The notes under the pieces are model-generated. The model saw only the letters and a program-made list of their open reading frames with translations. It made no database searches and was not told the DNA's origin. A stretch of DNA of 64,000 bases from an uncultured Lactobacillus sp. (lineage in GTDB: Bacteria > Bacillota > Bacilli > Lactobacillales > Lactobacillaceae). The stretch's first letter is position 1. Every line of letters starts with the position of its first letter. Of the stretch, positions 17,694 through 27,400 are shown piece by piece. The stretch spans positions 1 to 64,000 of the forward strand of contig CAJUNC010000013.1 in NCBI GenBank assembly GCA_910587695.1. Reading direction: 5' to 3'. A program made the translations under genes and the position numbers.

Positions 17694-18449
17694 CTAACGT
17701 GGCAATAACGATGCCATCGTCATATTGATCTTTTCTAAGAAAGCTTTAGAATCAAGTTCACCCCGATAAAGTTGATGATAAACGATCCCGTCTTTGATAA
17801 ACAAGACCCGCTTAGCCCGACTAGCAGCTAATGAACTGTGTGTGACCATCAAGATCGTTTGACCATTTTGATTTAACTGTTCAAAGATATCTAACAACTG
17901 ATCTGAGGTCTTTGAATCTAACGCCCCAGTCGGTTCGTCGGCTAAAAGTAGCGCTGGATCGGTAATGATCGCCCGAGCGACTGCCACACGTTGCTTTTGT
18001 CCGCCAGATAATTCGTACGGATATTTTTCTAATAAAGCAGTGATCTCTAATTTTTCTGCTAATTCTTGTAATTTAGGCTTAGCTGCTTTGATACTTTTAC
18101 GTGATAAAACTAATGGTAGTAAGATATTATCTTTCACAGAGATCGTGTCCAATAAGTTAAAATCTTGGAAGACAAATCCCAAATGTTCGCGTCTAAATGC
18201 CGCTGCTGCTTTTTCTTTGATCTGTGTCAGATCGTCACCATTCAAATACAATTTACCTGATGTTGGTTTATCCAAAGTAGCGATCATATTCAACAAGGTA
18301 CTCTTCCCAGAACCGGATTCACCCATAATTGCTGTATATTCGCCCTCATTGACTTCAAGTTGGATATCTTTTAAAGCTTCAACTTGAACGCCCTTAAAAC
18401 GACTCTGATAAACTTTGCGTGCGTGTTCGATCTTTAGTAATTCATTCAT
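17694..18449 (-). CDS. bceA: BceA-type ABC transporter ATPase
   Basis: 251 aa, MacB/LolD-like ATPase that powers BceB. Walker A GESGSGKST is near residue 43, signature LSGGQKQR near 145 and Walker B LLADEPTGALDS near 165. Start ATG at 18449 has GGAGG 8 nt upstream; the longer frame to 18503 would run through the -10 element. Its own promoter and a BceR-like box lie upstream, after the terminator of bceS. Confidence 0.94.
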   Translation of the reverse strand: MNELLKIEHARKVYQSRFKGVQVEALKDIQLEVNEGEYTAIMGESGSGKSTLLNMIATLDKPTSGKLYLNGDDLTQIKEKAAAAFRREHLGFVFQDFNLLDTISVKDNILLPLVLSRKSIKAAKPKLQELAEKLEITALLEKYPYELSGGQKQRVAVARAIITDPALLLADEPTGALDSKTSDQLLDIFEQLNQNGQTILMVTHSSLAASRAKRVLFIKDGIVYHQLYRGELDSKAFLEKINMTMASLLPR

Positions 18450-18483
18450 GATCATTTCCTCCGTTGTCTTAATTGATATATTA

Positions 18484-18512
18484 ATCATAACAAGCACGGT
18501 CATTTATGCCTA
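18484..18512 (-). promoter_or_regulatory. Putative bceA promoter
   Basis: Minus strand TAGGCA (18507-18512), 17 nt, TATGAT (18484-18489). The poor -35 fits a promoter that needs an activator bound upstream. Confidence 0.45.
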
Positions 18513-18522
18513 CTTACAAAAT

Positions 18523-18558
18523 AAATGGCAACCTTACAAAATTGTAAGGTTGCCATTT
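18523..18558. terminator. Perfect hairpin between bceS and bceA containing a BceR-like box
   Basis: A ~17-bp perfect stem with a two-base loop (AAATGGCAACCTTACAA mirrored) follows the bceS stop. Its apex, 18534-18547, is TTACA-AAAT-TGTAA, an exact match to the BceR-type consensus TNACA-N4-TGTAA. The site is centred about 60 nt upstream of the expected bceA start site. So one dyad may serve both as terminator of bceS and as operator of bceAB. Confidence 0.65.
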
Positions 18559-18587
18559 TTAAATAACATTAAAGTTAAAGTAACAAT

Positions 18588-19565
18588 TTATTTATAATAT
18601 TTTGGGAAATAAACTTTGACCGTCGTTCCTTGACCAATTTTAGAAGTCAGTTCGAGTTTACATCCTAATTTGAGCGCAACTTTTTGACTCAAATATAATC
18701 CTAGTCCACTTGCTCGTTGATCTTGACGTCCATTATAACCGGTAAAACCTTTTTCAAAGACACGGGGAATATCTTGTGACTTGATCCCGATCCCGGTATC
18801 TTTGATCGCCAAATGATCGCCGTTAAAAATAAACGTGATCGTTCCAGTATTGGTATATTTGATCGCATTGAAGATCAATTGTTCTAAAATAAAGATCAAC
18901 CACTTCTTATCGGTCGTGACTTTGGTATCAAGGTCGACAAATTCCACCCGTAGCCCTTTTTGAGCAAAAAAGAGTGCATACTTTTTCAAGACTTCCTTGA
19001 TCACTTGATCTAAAGCAACTTGCTCAAAAACGAGATCAGAATTATCCAGCTGTTGGCGCAAATAATTTAACATCAGCTGAAGATACTCATTTATTTTGAA
19101 CAACTCAGCTCGCATCTTTGGATCGTTTCCTTGCGCTTGGATCAAAAGATCTAAAGCCGATACTGGTGTTTTGACTTGATGTAACCAAATGCCAAAATCT
19201 TCTAACATCTCCTGTTTTTTCAAACGGCTATGTTCTAATTCTGCTACTAATTTTTGCTCTAATTCTTCAGCGATCTGCTGATAAAGCCTTTCTACTTGAC
19301 TGCTACTTGAGGGTAAAAGCTCATGTGAAAAATTAGTTTGTAAGAGTTGTAACTGCTTGAGCTTTCTTTGCCACCGACTAAAAGCAACTAACGTATAACT
19401 AAAAATGATCAAACAGCTAAACAATAGCGTGTCGCCTAAGATCGCTTGAGTCTGATCATATAGGTATAACACCAGACTTTGTGTTCCCAGTAATAATAAC
19501 CATACTAGATAGATCGCTTTATGCTCCCAGATAAAAGCTTTGGTCAATTTAAGCACTTGTTTCAT
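18588..19565 (-). CDS. bceS: BceS-type intramembrane-sensing histidine kinase
   Basis: 325 aa. Two transmembrane helices (about 16-36 and 43-63) are joined by a very short outside loop, so the kinase has no sensor domain and relies on the BceAB transporter for signal. The phospho-acceptor is H129 in WLHQVKTP. The ATPase domain has N-box NAIKYT, G1 DTGIGI and G2 GLGLYLS. It overlaps the end of the regulator gene by 17 nt, so the pair is coupled. Confidence 0.93.
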   Translation of the reverse strand: MKQVLKLTKAFIWEHKAIYLVWLLLLGTQSLVLYLYDQTQAILGDTLLFSCLIIFSYTLVAFSRWQRKLKQLQLLQTNFSHELLPSSSSQVERLYQQIAEELEQKLVAELEHSRLKKQEMLEDFGIWLHQVKTPVSALDLLIQAQGNDPKMRAELFKINEYLQLMLNYLRQQLDNSDLVFEQVALDQVIKEVLKKYALFFAQKGLRVEFVDLDTKVTTDKKWLIFILEQLIFNAIKYTNTGTITFIFNGDHLAIKDTGIGIKSQDIPRVFEKGFTGYNGRQDQRASGLGLYLSQKVALKLGCKLELTSKIGQGTTVKVYFPKYYK

Positions 19566-20241
19566 TCTCGATCAAATACCCCTTTCCCTTGACCGTTTGG
19601 ATCAGATCCTTGATCCCGACTGAGGCTAATTTTTTACGGATCCGAGTGATGTTGACCGCTAACGTATTACTATCGATAAAGTCATCGGCTTGCCATAGTG
19701 CTTCGACCATCTGCGTCTTTGAAACGATCTGACCACGTTCACGTAATAAAATAACCAAGATCTTAGTTTCATTGGGTGATAGATTCAACTTACTCTCAGC
19801 ATTTGCGATCATGTTTTCCTCGGGCGTAAAAGTAAACCCTTGTAAAGCATAGGTATCGACTGTCTGTACCTGATTGTACTGGTAACTTCGCCGTAATAGT
19901 GCTTGGATCTTAGCCACTAATAAATTGAGATCAAACGGTTTGACGATAAAATCATCGGCACCTAAATTGATCGCCATGATCTGATTCATTTGATCAGCAG
20001 CTGATGAGATAAAAATGATCGGCACTTGCGAATGTTTTCTGATCTCTTGGCACCAATGAAAGCCATTAAAATAAGGCAATGAAATATCCAACAAGACCAA
20101 TTGTGGAGCAAGTTCTAAACATTCACTTAACACATTTTGAAAATCAGTCACACCTTTACAATCATACCCCCAAGAATTCAATTTTTCACTGACAACTTGA
20201 ATGATCGTTGCATCATCTTCTACCATAAAAATAGTCTGCAT
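19549..20241 (-). CDS. bceR: BceR-type OmpR-family response regulator
   Basis: 230 aa. Receiver domain with D52 (LLDISLP), acidic pocket E8-D9 and switch Lys in KPFD; C-terminal winged helix (about 130-228). It should activate bceAB when phosphorylated by BceS. It begins 9 nt after the corA stop with GAGGTGGG as ribosome site, so corA and bceRS may share a transcript. Confidence 0.94.
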   Translation of the reverse strand: MQTIFMVEDDATIIQVVSEKLNSWGYDCKGVTDFQNVLSECLELAPQLVLLDISLPYFNGFHWCQEIRKHSQVPIIFISSAADQMNQIMAINLGADDFIVKPFDLNLLVAKIQALLRRSYQYNQVQTVDTYALQGFTFTPEENMIANAESKLNLSPNETKILVILLRERGQIVSKTQMVEALWQADDFIDSNTLAVNITRIRKKLASVGIKDLIQTVKGKGYLIENETSA

Positions 20242-20250
20242 ATTCCCACC

Positions 20251-21153
20251 TCATTTTATGCGTTTTAAGATCGTCACTAACAGTCCGATCGATAAAAACA
20301 TACTGATAAAAATAATTATGAGCCAGCCAAATGGACTATCTTTAAACGGTAATAAAACATTCATTCCAAAAAAGCCTGTCACAATGGTCGGGACCGTCAA
20401 TAATAATGACCAGATCGTCAATAAACGCATCGTGTCATTTAAATTGTTATTCAACAAGTTATTATATGTCTCCGAGATCTGGCCTAAGATCTGATCGGAT
20501 AAATTAGCCATCGCCACCAACTGATCAGCTTCGATCTCAACATCTTCCAGCTCTTCTTGTTCATTTTCTGTCAGATAGCGATAAAGTGAGAGCTTTTTTA
20601 ATTGTGCCAGTAGTAATGAATTTTGTTGTGTTGAATTGACTAAATAGACTAAGCCCATTCCTAGATCTGAAAGCTCCAACAAATTACGGTTAGTCGTTTT
20701 AGTTTTTAATTTTTCTGTCAAAGCTAAACGTTTTTTATCGATCTCTTTGATCACTGGGAAAAATACTCCCACGATCTGATAAAGCGTCTTAAAGATCAAA
20801 CTCAAGCGACTGAGATTAGGCTGACGTGTGATCAACCCTTCAATGAACTCAGTCACATAAGCTGTTTTAGCTGTCGTAAAACTGTACAACTCATTTTGCT
20901 TGACGATAAAAGCCACAGGTGTCGTTTCATAGCGTTCACTGTGTTTTTTGATCACATTAAAAACGATCAACAATAGCTCCTCTTCAGCATCATATTCCAC
21001 GTGAGCATTTTCGTGTTCATCAAGAGCATAACCCAATAGTTCTTTATCGAGCTTGGCTTGTTTTTTTAACTCCTGGACCACATTTTCATCATCTTTTTTG
21101 ATATCGATCCAAATAAAATCTTTTTTTGGACCAAAAACGATCTTCTTGCTCAT
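20251..21153 (-). CDS. corA: CorA family divalent-cation transporter
   Basis: 300 aa. Large cytoplasmic N-terminal domain and two C-terminal helices, with the signature GMN (FFGMNVLLPF) at the pore mouth. Transports Mg2+ or a related divalent ion as a pentamer. Start at 21153 because AGGAG lies 8 nt upstream; a TTG at 21171 in frame precedes the ribosome site. It leads the corA-bceR-bceS cluster. Confidence 0.92.
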   Translation of the reverse strand: MSKKIVFGPKKDFIWIDIKKDDENVVQELKKQAKLDKELLGYALDEHENAHVEYDAEEELLLIVFNVIKKHSERYETTPVAFIVKQNELYSFTTAKTAYVTEFIEGLITRQPNLSRLSLIFKTLYQIVGVFFPVIKEIDKKRLALTEKLKTKTTNRNLLELSDLGMGLVYLVNSTQQNSLLLAQLKKLSLYRYLTENEQEELEDVEIEADQLVAMANLSDQILGQISETYNNLLNNNLNDTMRLLTIWSLLLTVPTIVTGFFGMNVLLPFKDSPFGWLIIIFISMFLSIGLLVTILKRIK

Positions 21154-21399
21154 CTTTCCAACTCCTAGCAATTATATATCTACCACAAATAATTTTAGCA
21201 TAGCACAAAAAGCTAGCTGGATAAAGTTGATATATACTTTCTAATTCTGCATATGTTATTCCTAAAATATAGGGTTGGATCATACTACTGATATCTTCTG
21301 CTAAAATTTTATCTGCAACGTCAAGTTAATCGACGATCTCAGCTAAACCGCTGATATAAGCCACGCTTCTTGATCATTATATTTCTCCAAATTTTTAAG
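21154..21399 (-). other. Non-coding stretch with a possible decayed coding remnant
   Basis: No intact gene. On the minus strand about 21184-21330 reads as protein-like sequence (GLAEIVD, stop, LDVADKILAEDISSM, IQPYILGITYAELESIYQL) without a start or ribosome site and with an internal stop. This may be a worn-down gene end or chance. The corA promoter should also lie here. Confidence 0.25.
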
Positions 21400-21432
21400 T
21401 ACAAAAAAGACCCGCCTCAAACGAAGCGGGTC
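21400..21432 (-). terminator. Terminator of pyk
   Basis: GACCCGC (21409-21415) and GCGGGTC (21426-21432) form the stem; the minus-strand T run is the complement of the A7 at 21402-21408. Confidence 0.85.
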
Positions 21433-21470
21433 CGATAACTAGTTATTTATCTTAAATTTAAGCGTTCGGC

Positions 21471-23231
21471 TTAAAGTGCATTTGAAGCACCGTGGTAAAC
21501 GATACCACGACGAGAATCAACTGTTACAACTTCACCGTCAGCGATCAATTCAGTTGCGTTTGTAGCGCCAACAACAACAGGAATACCCATTGAGATACCT
21601 ACAACAGCAGCATGTGATGTTAAACCACCGTTTTCAACGATCAAAGCAGATGCCTTTTCGATAGCTGGTAAGTAGTCTTTGTCAGTTGTCTTTGTTACAA
21701 GAACTGCACCTTCAACAGCTTTTTCATTAGCTTCAGCAGCAGATGTAGCTACAACAGCTTTGCCGATAACAGTTTCGTCACCAACACCTTGGCCTTCAAC
21801 TAATTTAGAACCGATCAATTGGATCTTCATAACATTAGTTGTACCCTTTTCACCAACTGGAACACCAGCTGTGATCAAGATCAAATCGCCTTCCTTAGCA
21901 AAACCAGCTTCTTTAGCTTTCTCTGTTGCTAAGTTGAACATTTCATCTGTTGAACCTGGTGTTTCGGCAACAACAGGGAATACACCCCAGTTTACAGACA
22001 AGCCACGGCGTGTACGTTCGTCAAATGTAACTGCCAAAATGTCAGCATCTGGACGGTACTTGGAGATCATACGAGCTGTGTGACCAGATTTTGTAGCAGC
22101 AACGATCGTCTTGATGTTCAAGTTGTCAGCTGCTTCAGCAACGGCACGGCCAATTGCTTCTGTAACATCTGTCTTGTCAAATTCATTCAATGAGAATGAC
22201 TTGTGTTGACGTAATGCATTTTCAGCTTTAACGTCGATACGAGCCATTGTTGCAACAGCTTCAACTGGGTAGTCACCGTTTGCAGATTCACCAGAAAGCA
22301 TTGTTGCATCTGTACCATCAAACACAGCGTTAGCAACGTCAGAAGCTTCAGCACGTGTAGGACGTGGGTTTTCTTGCATAGAATCAAGCATTTGTGTAGC
22401 TGTGATAACAGCTTTACCAGCAGCGTTACACTTCTTGATCAATGATTTTTGTACCAAAGGAACGTTTTCTGCTGGGATTTCAACACCCATGTCACCACGA
22501 GCGATCATCAAACCATCAGAAACTTTCAAGATTTCATCAAAGTTATCGATACCTTCTTGAGATTCGATCTTAGGGAAGATTTGAACATGTTCCATGTTCT
22601 TTTCTTCTAATAATTCACGAATATCTAAAACGTCTTGAGGCTTACGTACGAAGGAAGCAGCGATAAAGTTGATTTCGTTATCCAAACCAAAGCGAATATC
22701 GTCAGCATCTTTTTCTGTGATACCAGGTAAGTTGATGGAAACACCAGGAGCGTTAACACCTTTACGTGAACCAAGTGTACCTTCGTTAAGAACTGTACAT
22801 ACTAATTCACGGTTTGCTTCGTCTTTCTTTTCGATCTTCATGTCGATCAAGCCATCGTCAAATAATACGTGGCCACCTTCATGAACATCATCGTATAAGT
22901 CAGCATAAGTAACAGCGATCTTTTCTTTTGTACCTTCAATAGAAGAATCCATAGAGATACGAACTTCGTCGCCGATGTTGAAGTGAAGCTTGCCACCTTG
23001 TTGAACAGTTGTACGGATTTCAGCACCCTTTGTATCAAGCATGATACCAACCATCTTGCCAGTAACCTTTTCAGCTTCACGCACAAGGTTCATACGGCCT
23101 AAATGTTCTTCATGGTCACCATGAGAGAAGTTGAAGCGGAAGACGTTAGCGCCTGCTTCGATCAATTTGCAAATTGTATCTAAATCTGAACTAGCTGGTC
23201 CAAGTGTACTTACGATCTTGGTCTTTTTCAT
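21471..23231 (-). CDS. pyk: Pyruvate kinase
   Basis: 586 aa. Converts PEP and ADP to pyruvate and ATP, last step of glycolysis. The barrel starts MKKTKIVSTLGPASS; the active-site segment IFPKIESQEG and MIARGDMGVEIP are present. Beyond the usual 470 residues is the PEP-utilising-enzyme mobile domain (about 500-580, GGLTSHAAVVGISMGIP), as in other Bacilli. Follows pfkA by 113 nt and probably shares its message. Confidence 0.97.
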   Translation of the reverse strand: MKKTKIVSTLGPASSDLDTICKLIEAGANVFRFNFSHGDHEEHLGRMNLVREAEKVTGKMVGIMLDTKGAEIRTTVQQGGKLHFNIGDEVRISMDSSIEGTKEKIAVTYADLYDDVHEGGHVLFDDGLIDMKIEKKDEANRELVCTVLNEGTLGSRKGVNAPGVSINLPGITEKDADDIRFGLDNEINFIAASFVRKPQDVLDIRELLEEKNMEHVQIFPKIESQEGIDNFDEILKVSDGLMIARGDMGVEIPAENVPLVQKSLIKKCNAAGKAVITATQMLDSMQENPRPTRAEASDVANAVFDGTDATMLSGESANGDYPVEAVATMARIDVKAENALRQHKSFSLNEFDKTDVTEAIGRAVAEAADNLNIKTIVAATKSGHTARMISKYRPDADILAVTFDERTRRGLSVNWGVFPVVAETPGSTDEMFNLATEKAKEAGFAKEGDLILITAGVPVGEKGTTNVMKIQLIGSKLVEGQGVGDETVIGKAVVATSAAEANEKAVEGAVLVTKTTDKDYLPAIEKASALIVENGGLTSHAAVVGISMGIPVVVGATNATELIADGEVVTVDSRRGIVYHGASNAL

Positions 23232-23344
23232 GAGTTAATTCTCTCCTTTGAAAATCTTAAATGCTCTGCATTTTACGTTGAAATATCAAAAGTTTAAACA
23301 GTTACCTGTTAAGGTAGTTTCAACTCCACCTATAAATTGCTACT

Positions 23345-24307
23345 TTAGAAGCTCAAACGTTCGTTCAAGTCAAGCAATGACACGTCTGTCACATGCTTGT
23401 GGTTTTCTAAAGTATCAATGATATCAGTTGCGACAAGTTGGTTGTCGCGAATACCGATAGCTAAACCACCCTTGCCTTCAAGCAATAATCGGACAGCATA
23501 ATCACCAAAGCGACTAGCTAACACGCGGTCTTTAGCAGTTGGTACGCCACCACGTTGAACGTGGCCCAAAGTAATTGCACGACTATCAAAATCACCATGC
23601 TTATCAAGTTCTTCTTTGAAGTCTTTAGCAGACATCACACCTTCAGCCAAGACGATCAAGCCGTGATCTTTACCTTGTTCACGGTTCTTAGTCAACTTAT
23701 CAGCAATTGCTTTGACGTCATAATCGCGTTCTGGAATAACGATTGCATCTGCTCCGGCTGCGATCCCAGACCATAATGCAATATCTCCAGCGCCACGACC
23801 CATAACTTCAACAACAAAGACACGTTGGTGTGATGTTGCTGTATCATTGATGCGATCTAAAGCATCAGTTGCTACGTTGACAGCCGTATCAAAACCGATC
23901 GTGAAATCAGTTCCTGGAATATCGTTATCGATCGTTCCTGGAACACCGATCGAGTTAAAGCCATGCTTTGTAAGTTTCAAAGCACCGTGGTAAGAACCGT
24001 CGCCACCAATAACAACTAAAGCATCGATCCCAAACTTTTTAAGTTGTTCGATCGCTTTTAATTGTACTTCTTCTTCTGCAAATTCTGGGAAACGTGCAGA
24101 GTAAAGAATAGTGCCACCACGATTGATGATACCGTCCAATTGGGAAGATTCCATCTTGAAGATGTTACCTTCAACAAGACCCTTGTAACCATAGTTGACA
24201 CCATAGGCTTCAAGGCCCGCATTCATAGCGGAACGAGCAATCGCACGTACAGCAGCGTTCATCCCGGAGGCATCGCCACCGCTTGTTAAAATACCAATGC
24301 GTTTCAT
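23345..24307 (-). CDS. pfkA: 6-phosphofructokinase
   Basis: 320 aa, the length of bacterial ATP-dependent PFK. GILTSGGDASGMNAAVRA at the start binds ATP, GGDGSYHGA is the magnesium/ATP loop, and TIDNDIPGTDFTIGFDTA carries the catalytic Asp. Commits fructose-6-phosphate to glycolysis, in operon with pyk. GAGGTGA precedes the ATG. A perfect palindrome lies 22 nt upstream. Confidence 0.97.
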   Translation of the reverse strand: MKRIGILTSGGDASGMNAAVRAIARSAMNAGLEAYGVNYGYKGLVEGNIFKMESSQLDGIINRGGTILYSARFPEFAEEEVQLKAIEQLKKFGIDALVVIGGDGSYHGALKLTKHGFNSIGVPGTIDNDIPGTDFTIGFDTAVNVATDALDRINDTATSHQRVFVVEVMGRGAGDIALWSGIAAGADAIVIPERDYDVKAIADKLTKNREQGKDHGLIVLAEGVMSAKDFKEELDKHGDFDSRAITLGHVQRGGVPTAKDRVLASRFGDYAVRLLLEGKGGLAIGIRDNQLVATDIIDTLENHKHVTDVSLLDLNERLSF

Positions 24308-24328
24308 TTCTTCACCTCAAGTAATAAT

Positions 24329-24340
24329 TGTAGTACTACA
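24329..24340. promoter_or_regulatory. Perfect 12-bp palindrome ahead of pfkA
   Basis: TGTAGTACTACA is self-complementary and lies between the pfkA ribosome site and the likely promoter. It could be an operator for a dimeric regulator; none can be named. Confidence 0.3.
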
Positions 24341-24435
24341 TTCTCCAAATGTAATCTTATCACTTTTGAGCGCCGTTGTCTTGTAAAAAATTGTATTTTC
24401 ACCAATAATTTAAAAGCAGTTTTCATAAATTTTCA

Positions 24436-27400
24436 TTACTTCAAAACGACATTTTTGCTACCTAATAAGGTTGTTAGCGCTTCTTTCGTACTTTCATCTG
24501 GGCGTAACCATAAATTTTCTTGCAAAATTATTTTCCTATTCTCATTTTCTTCGAACAAGATCACAGGAACATCTCCATGATGGGCCCGCAAGATCCGCCA
24601 AAGTTGCTGGCGTGTACCCTTTGCTAATGATCTTTCTAAACGTAAATAGTAATATTGCTCTTTGATATCAGTTGCAGCGACCATATCTGAAACTAAGATA
24701 CTCTTTCTTTCATTACGCAACTCAACTTTCCCACTTACTAGTAAGATATTTTGAGGTTCACATAAAGCAACAAAACGTCGATACTCCCGCGGAAAGATCA
24801 CCAATTCAGTTTCACCACTTTCATCAGCAACTTGCAAAAAGGCCATCTGCTCGCCTTTTTTAGTTCGGATCACTCGCTTATTTCTAATGTAAACGATCGT
24901 CTTGACATTTTCATTTGGTATAAGTTCCGCTAATAATTTTGCGTGTTGCCTTTGACGTAACCAAGCATATTTCTCGACTGGATGTCCCGACAAATACGTC
25001 CCTAAGTAATAAAATTCCTTTTCTAAAAGCTCAGCCGCTGAGAACGTTTCAGCCACTTTTTCTTCTTTAGGCGCTAACATCTCAAACAAAGTCTGATTTT
25101 CACCACTCAAAGCGATATTGCTCAACACCATCGGTAATTGTGCTAATAGCTTGCTCCTATCTGGTTCTATTTGATCGAGGGCACCAGCATAGATCAAAGC
25201 TTTGAGTTGTTCTTCTTTTAAGAGCTTTTTATCCAAACGACGAATAAGATCGGCTAAGCTCTTGAAAATACCGTTTTGTCGGCGCTCTTGTAAGATTGCT
25301 TTGACCAGATCACCTCGTAAAGTTTTGATCGATCCTAGACCAAAGACGACTTTTTTGTCCTTGAGTGAAAAATAGAGCTGACTAGTGTTGATATCTGGAC
25401 CAGCAACTTGTAACTTGAATTGGCGCATCTCGCCTAGATATTCTTTTAACTTGCTATCATTTCCGATCACTGAATTCAATAAAGCAGCAAAAAAAGCAGC
25501 AGGATAATGGCTCTTAAGATAAGCCAACTCAAACGCCATTTTAGAGTATGCAACTGCGTGTGACCGGTTGAAACCGTAATTACCAAAGCGTTTCATGTAC
25601 TCATAGACCTCTAGCGCACTAGCAACTGCATACCCTTTGGCCTTAGCTCCCATGACAAAACGCTCTTGCAATTTATCGATCTTCAATTGATCTTTCTTAC
25701 TGATCGCTCGCCGCAAGAGATCGGCTTCACCTAAACTAAAGCCCCCCATCGCTGAAGCAACTTGCATGACTTGTTCTTGGTAGACCATGATCCCATAGGT
25801 TTTAGCTAGGATCGGTCTTAAACTTTTTTCTGGATAGCTAACAGGATTTGCCCCATGTTTACGCGCAATAAATTCATCGATATTTCCGATCGGTCCTGGA
25901 CGATATAAAGCATTGACCGCAGCAACATCTTCAAATGAAGTTGGATGTAGACGCCGTAAAACATTTTTGATCCCCGTCGATTCAAATTGAAAGATACCAT
26001 TTGTCTGTCCTGCTTGAAAGAGTCGTAAAGTCAAAGGATCATCTAAAGAGATCTGTTTTAGATCTAAGTTTTCTTGGTAACCATTGCGGACAAATTTAAG
26101 CGCATTATCTAAGATCGTCAAATTCCGTAAGCCTAAAAAGTCGATCTTCAATAGACCAGCTTCTTCAACTTGACCTTTAGCAAACTGTGATAATAAGATC
26201 TGATCGGTCCCTAATTGAACCGGGATCAAGTCGCTCAAGACCTCATCACTCAAGATCACCCCTGCAGCATGCGTCGAATAATGACGCGGTAGCCCCTCTA
26301 ATTTAAGCGCTGTTTTGAACAACAATTCGTTTCTTTGACTATCAGCGATCAAATTTTTGACCTTTTGTGATCCCTGATATGCCTCTTTTAAGGTCAATTT
26401 GAACTTATGAGGCAATGCTTTTGACCATTCATCGATCTCAAAACTCGTCAACCCCATGACGCGGGCAACATCGCGGATCGCTTGGCGTGCCCCCAAAGTT
26501 CCAAAGGTTATGATCTGAGCCATATGTTCGTGTCCGTACTTTTGGTGAACATATTTGATGATCTGATCACGTTTAGCATCTGGAATATCTAGATCGATAT
26601 CTGGCATTTGAGCTCGTTCTGGGTTTAAGAAACGTTCAAATAATAGGCCATACCGTAAAGGATCGACATCAGTGATCTTTAGAACATATGAAACCAACGA
26701 CCCAGCTGCCGATCCTCGCCCTGGCCCGATCCTGATATGGTTGTTGTGCGCATAATTAGTTACGTCCCAAACGATCAAAAAATAATCATCAAAGCCCATC
26801 GCATCGATCACAGCTAATTCTTGCTTCAACCTATCAAAATACGGCTTGGTCTCGGTTATCTGATCAGCTACTAATCGTTGACGCAACCCCTCTTGACAAA
26901 GTTTTTGTAAATAAGCTTTAGCACTCATCCCATTAGGCGTCTTAAAGTGAGGCAATTTAGTCTTAGGAAAATCTAGTGTCACTTGTGCCAGATCACACAG
27001 CCTAGCATTTACATCTAATGCTTCTTTTAATCCTAAAGTCTGATATTCTTCGTGATATTGACTGATCTCTTTGAGATAGTTTTTGCCTAAAGTATTTTTC
27101 TTATTCCAGGCTCCACTTAACTTCTCTGCTTCTCCGATCGCCCGCAAAACTTTGACTTCAAAATAATCGGCTGGTTCTAAATAGTGAACTGCACTGGCAG
27201 CGATCAAGGCTGTCTGCGTTTGCTGTGCTAATAATTTGATCGCTAATAATTCTTGTTTAGATAAGAGCGGATCGATCCCTAAGTAGATCCCAGCAGTCTT
27301 TGTCTGTTTCAAGTTCTCCAAGATCTCACCAGCTTGTTCGTAGTATTTTAATAATAAGCTTTCCTTAGCAGGTGAGATGATAAAGAGATCTTGACTATAG

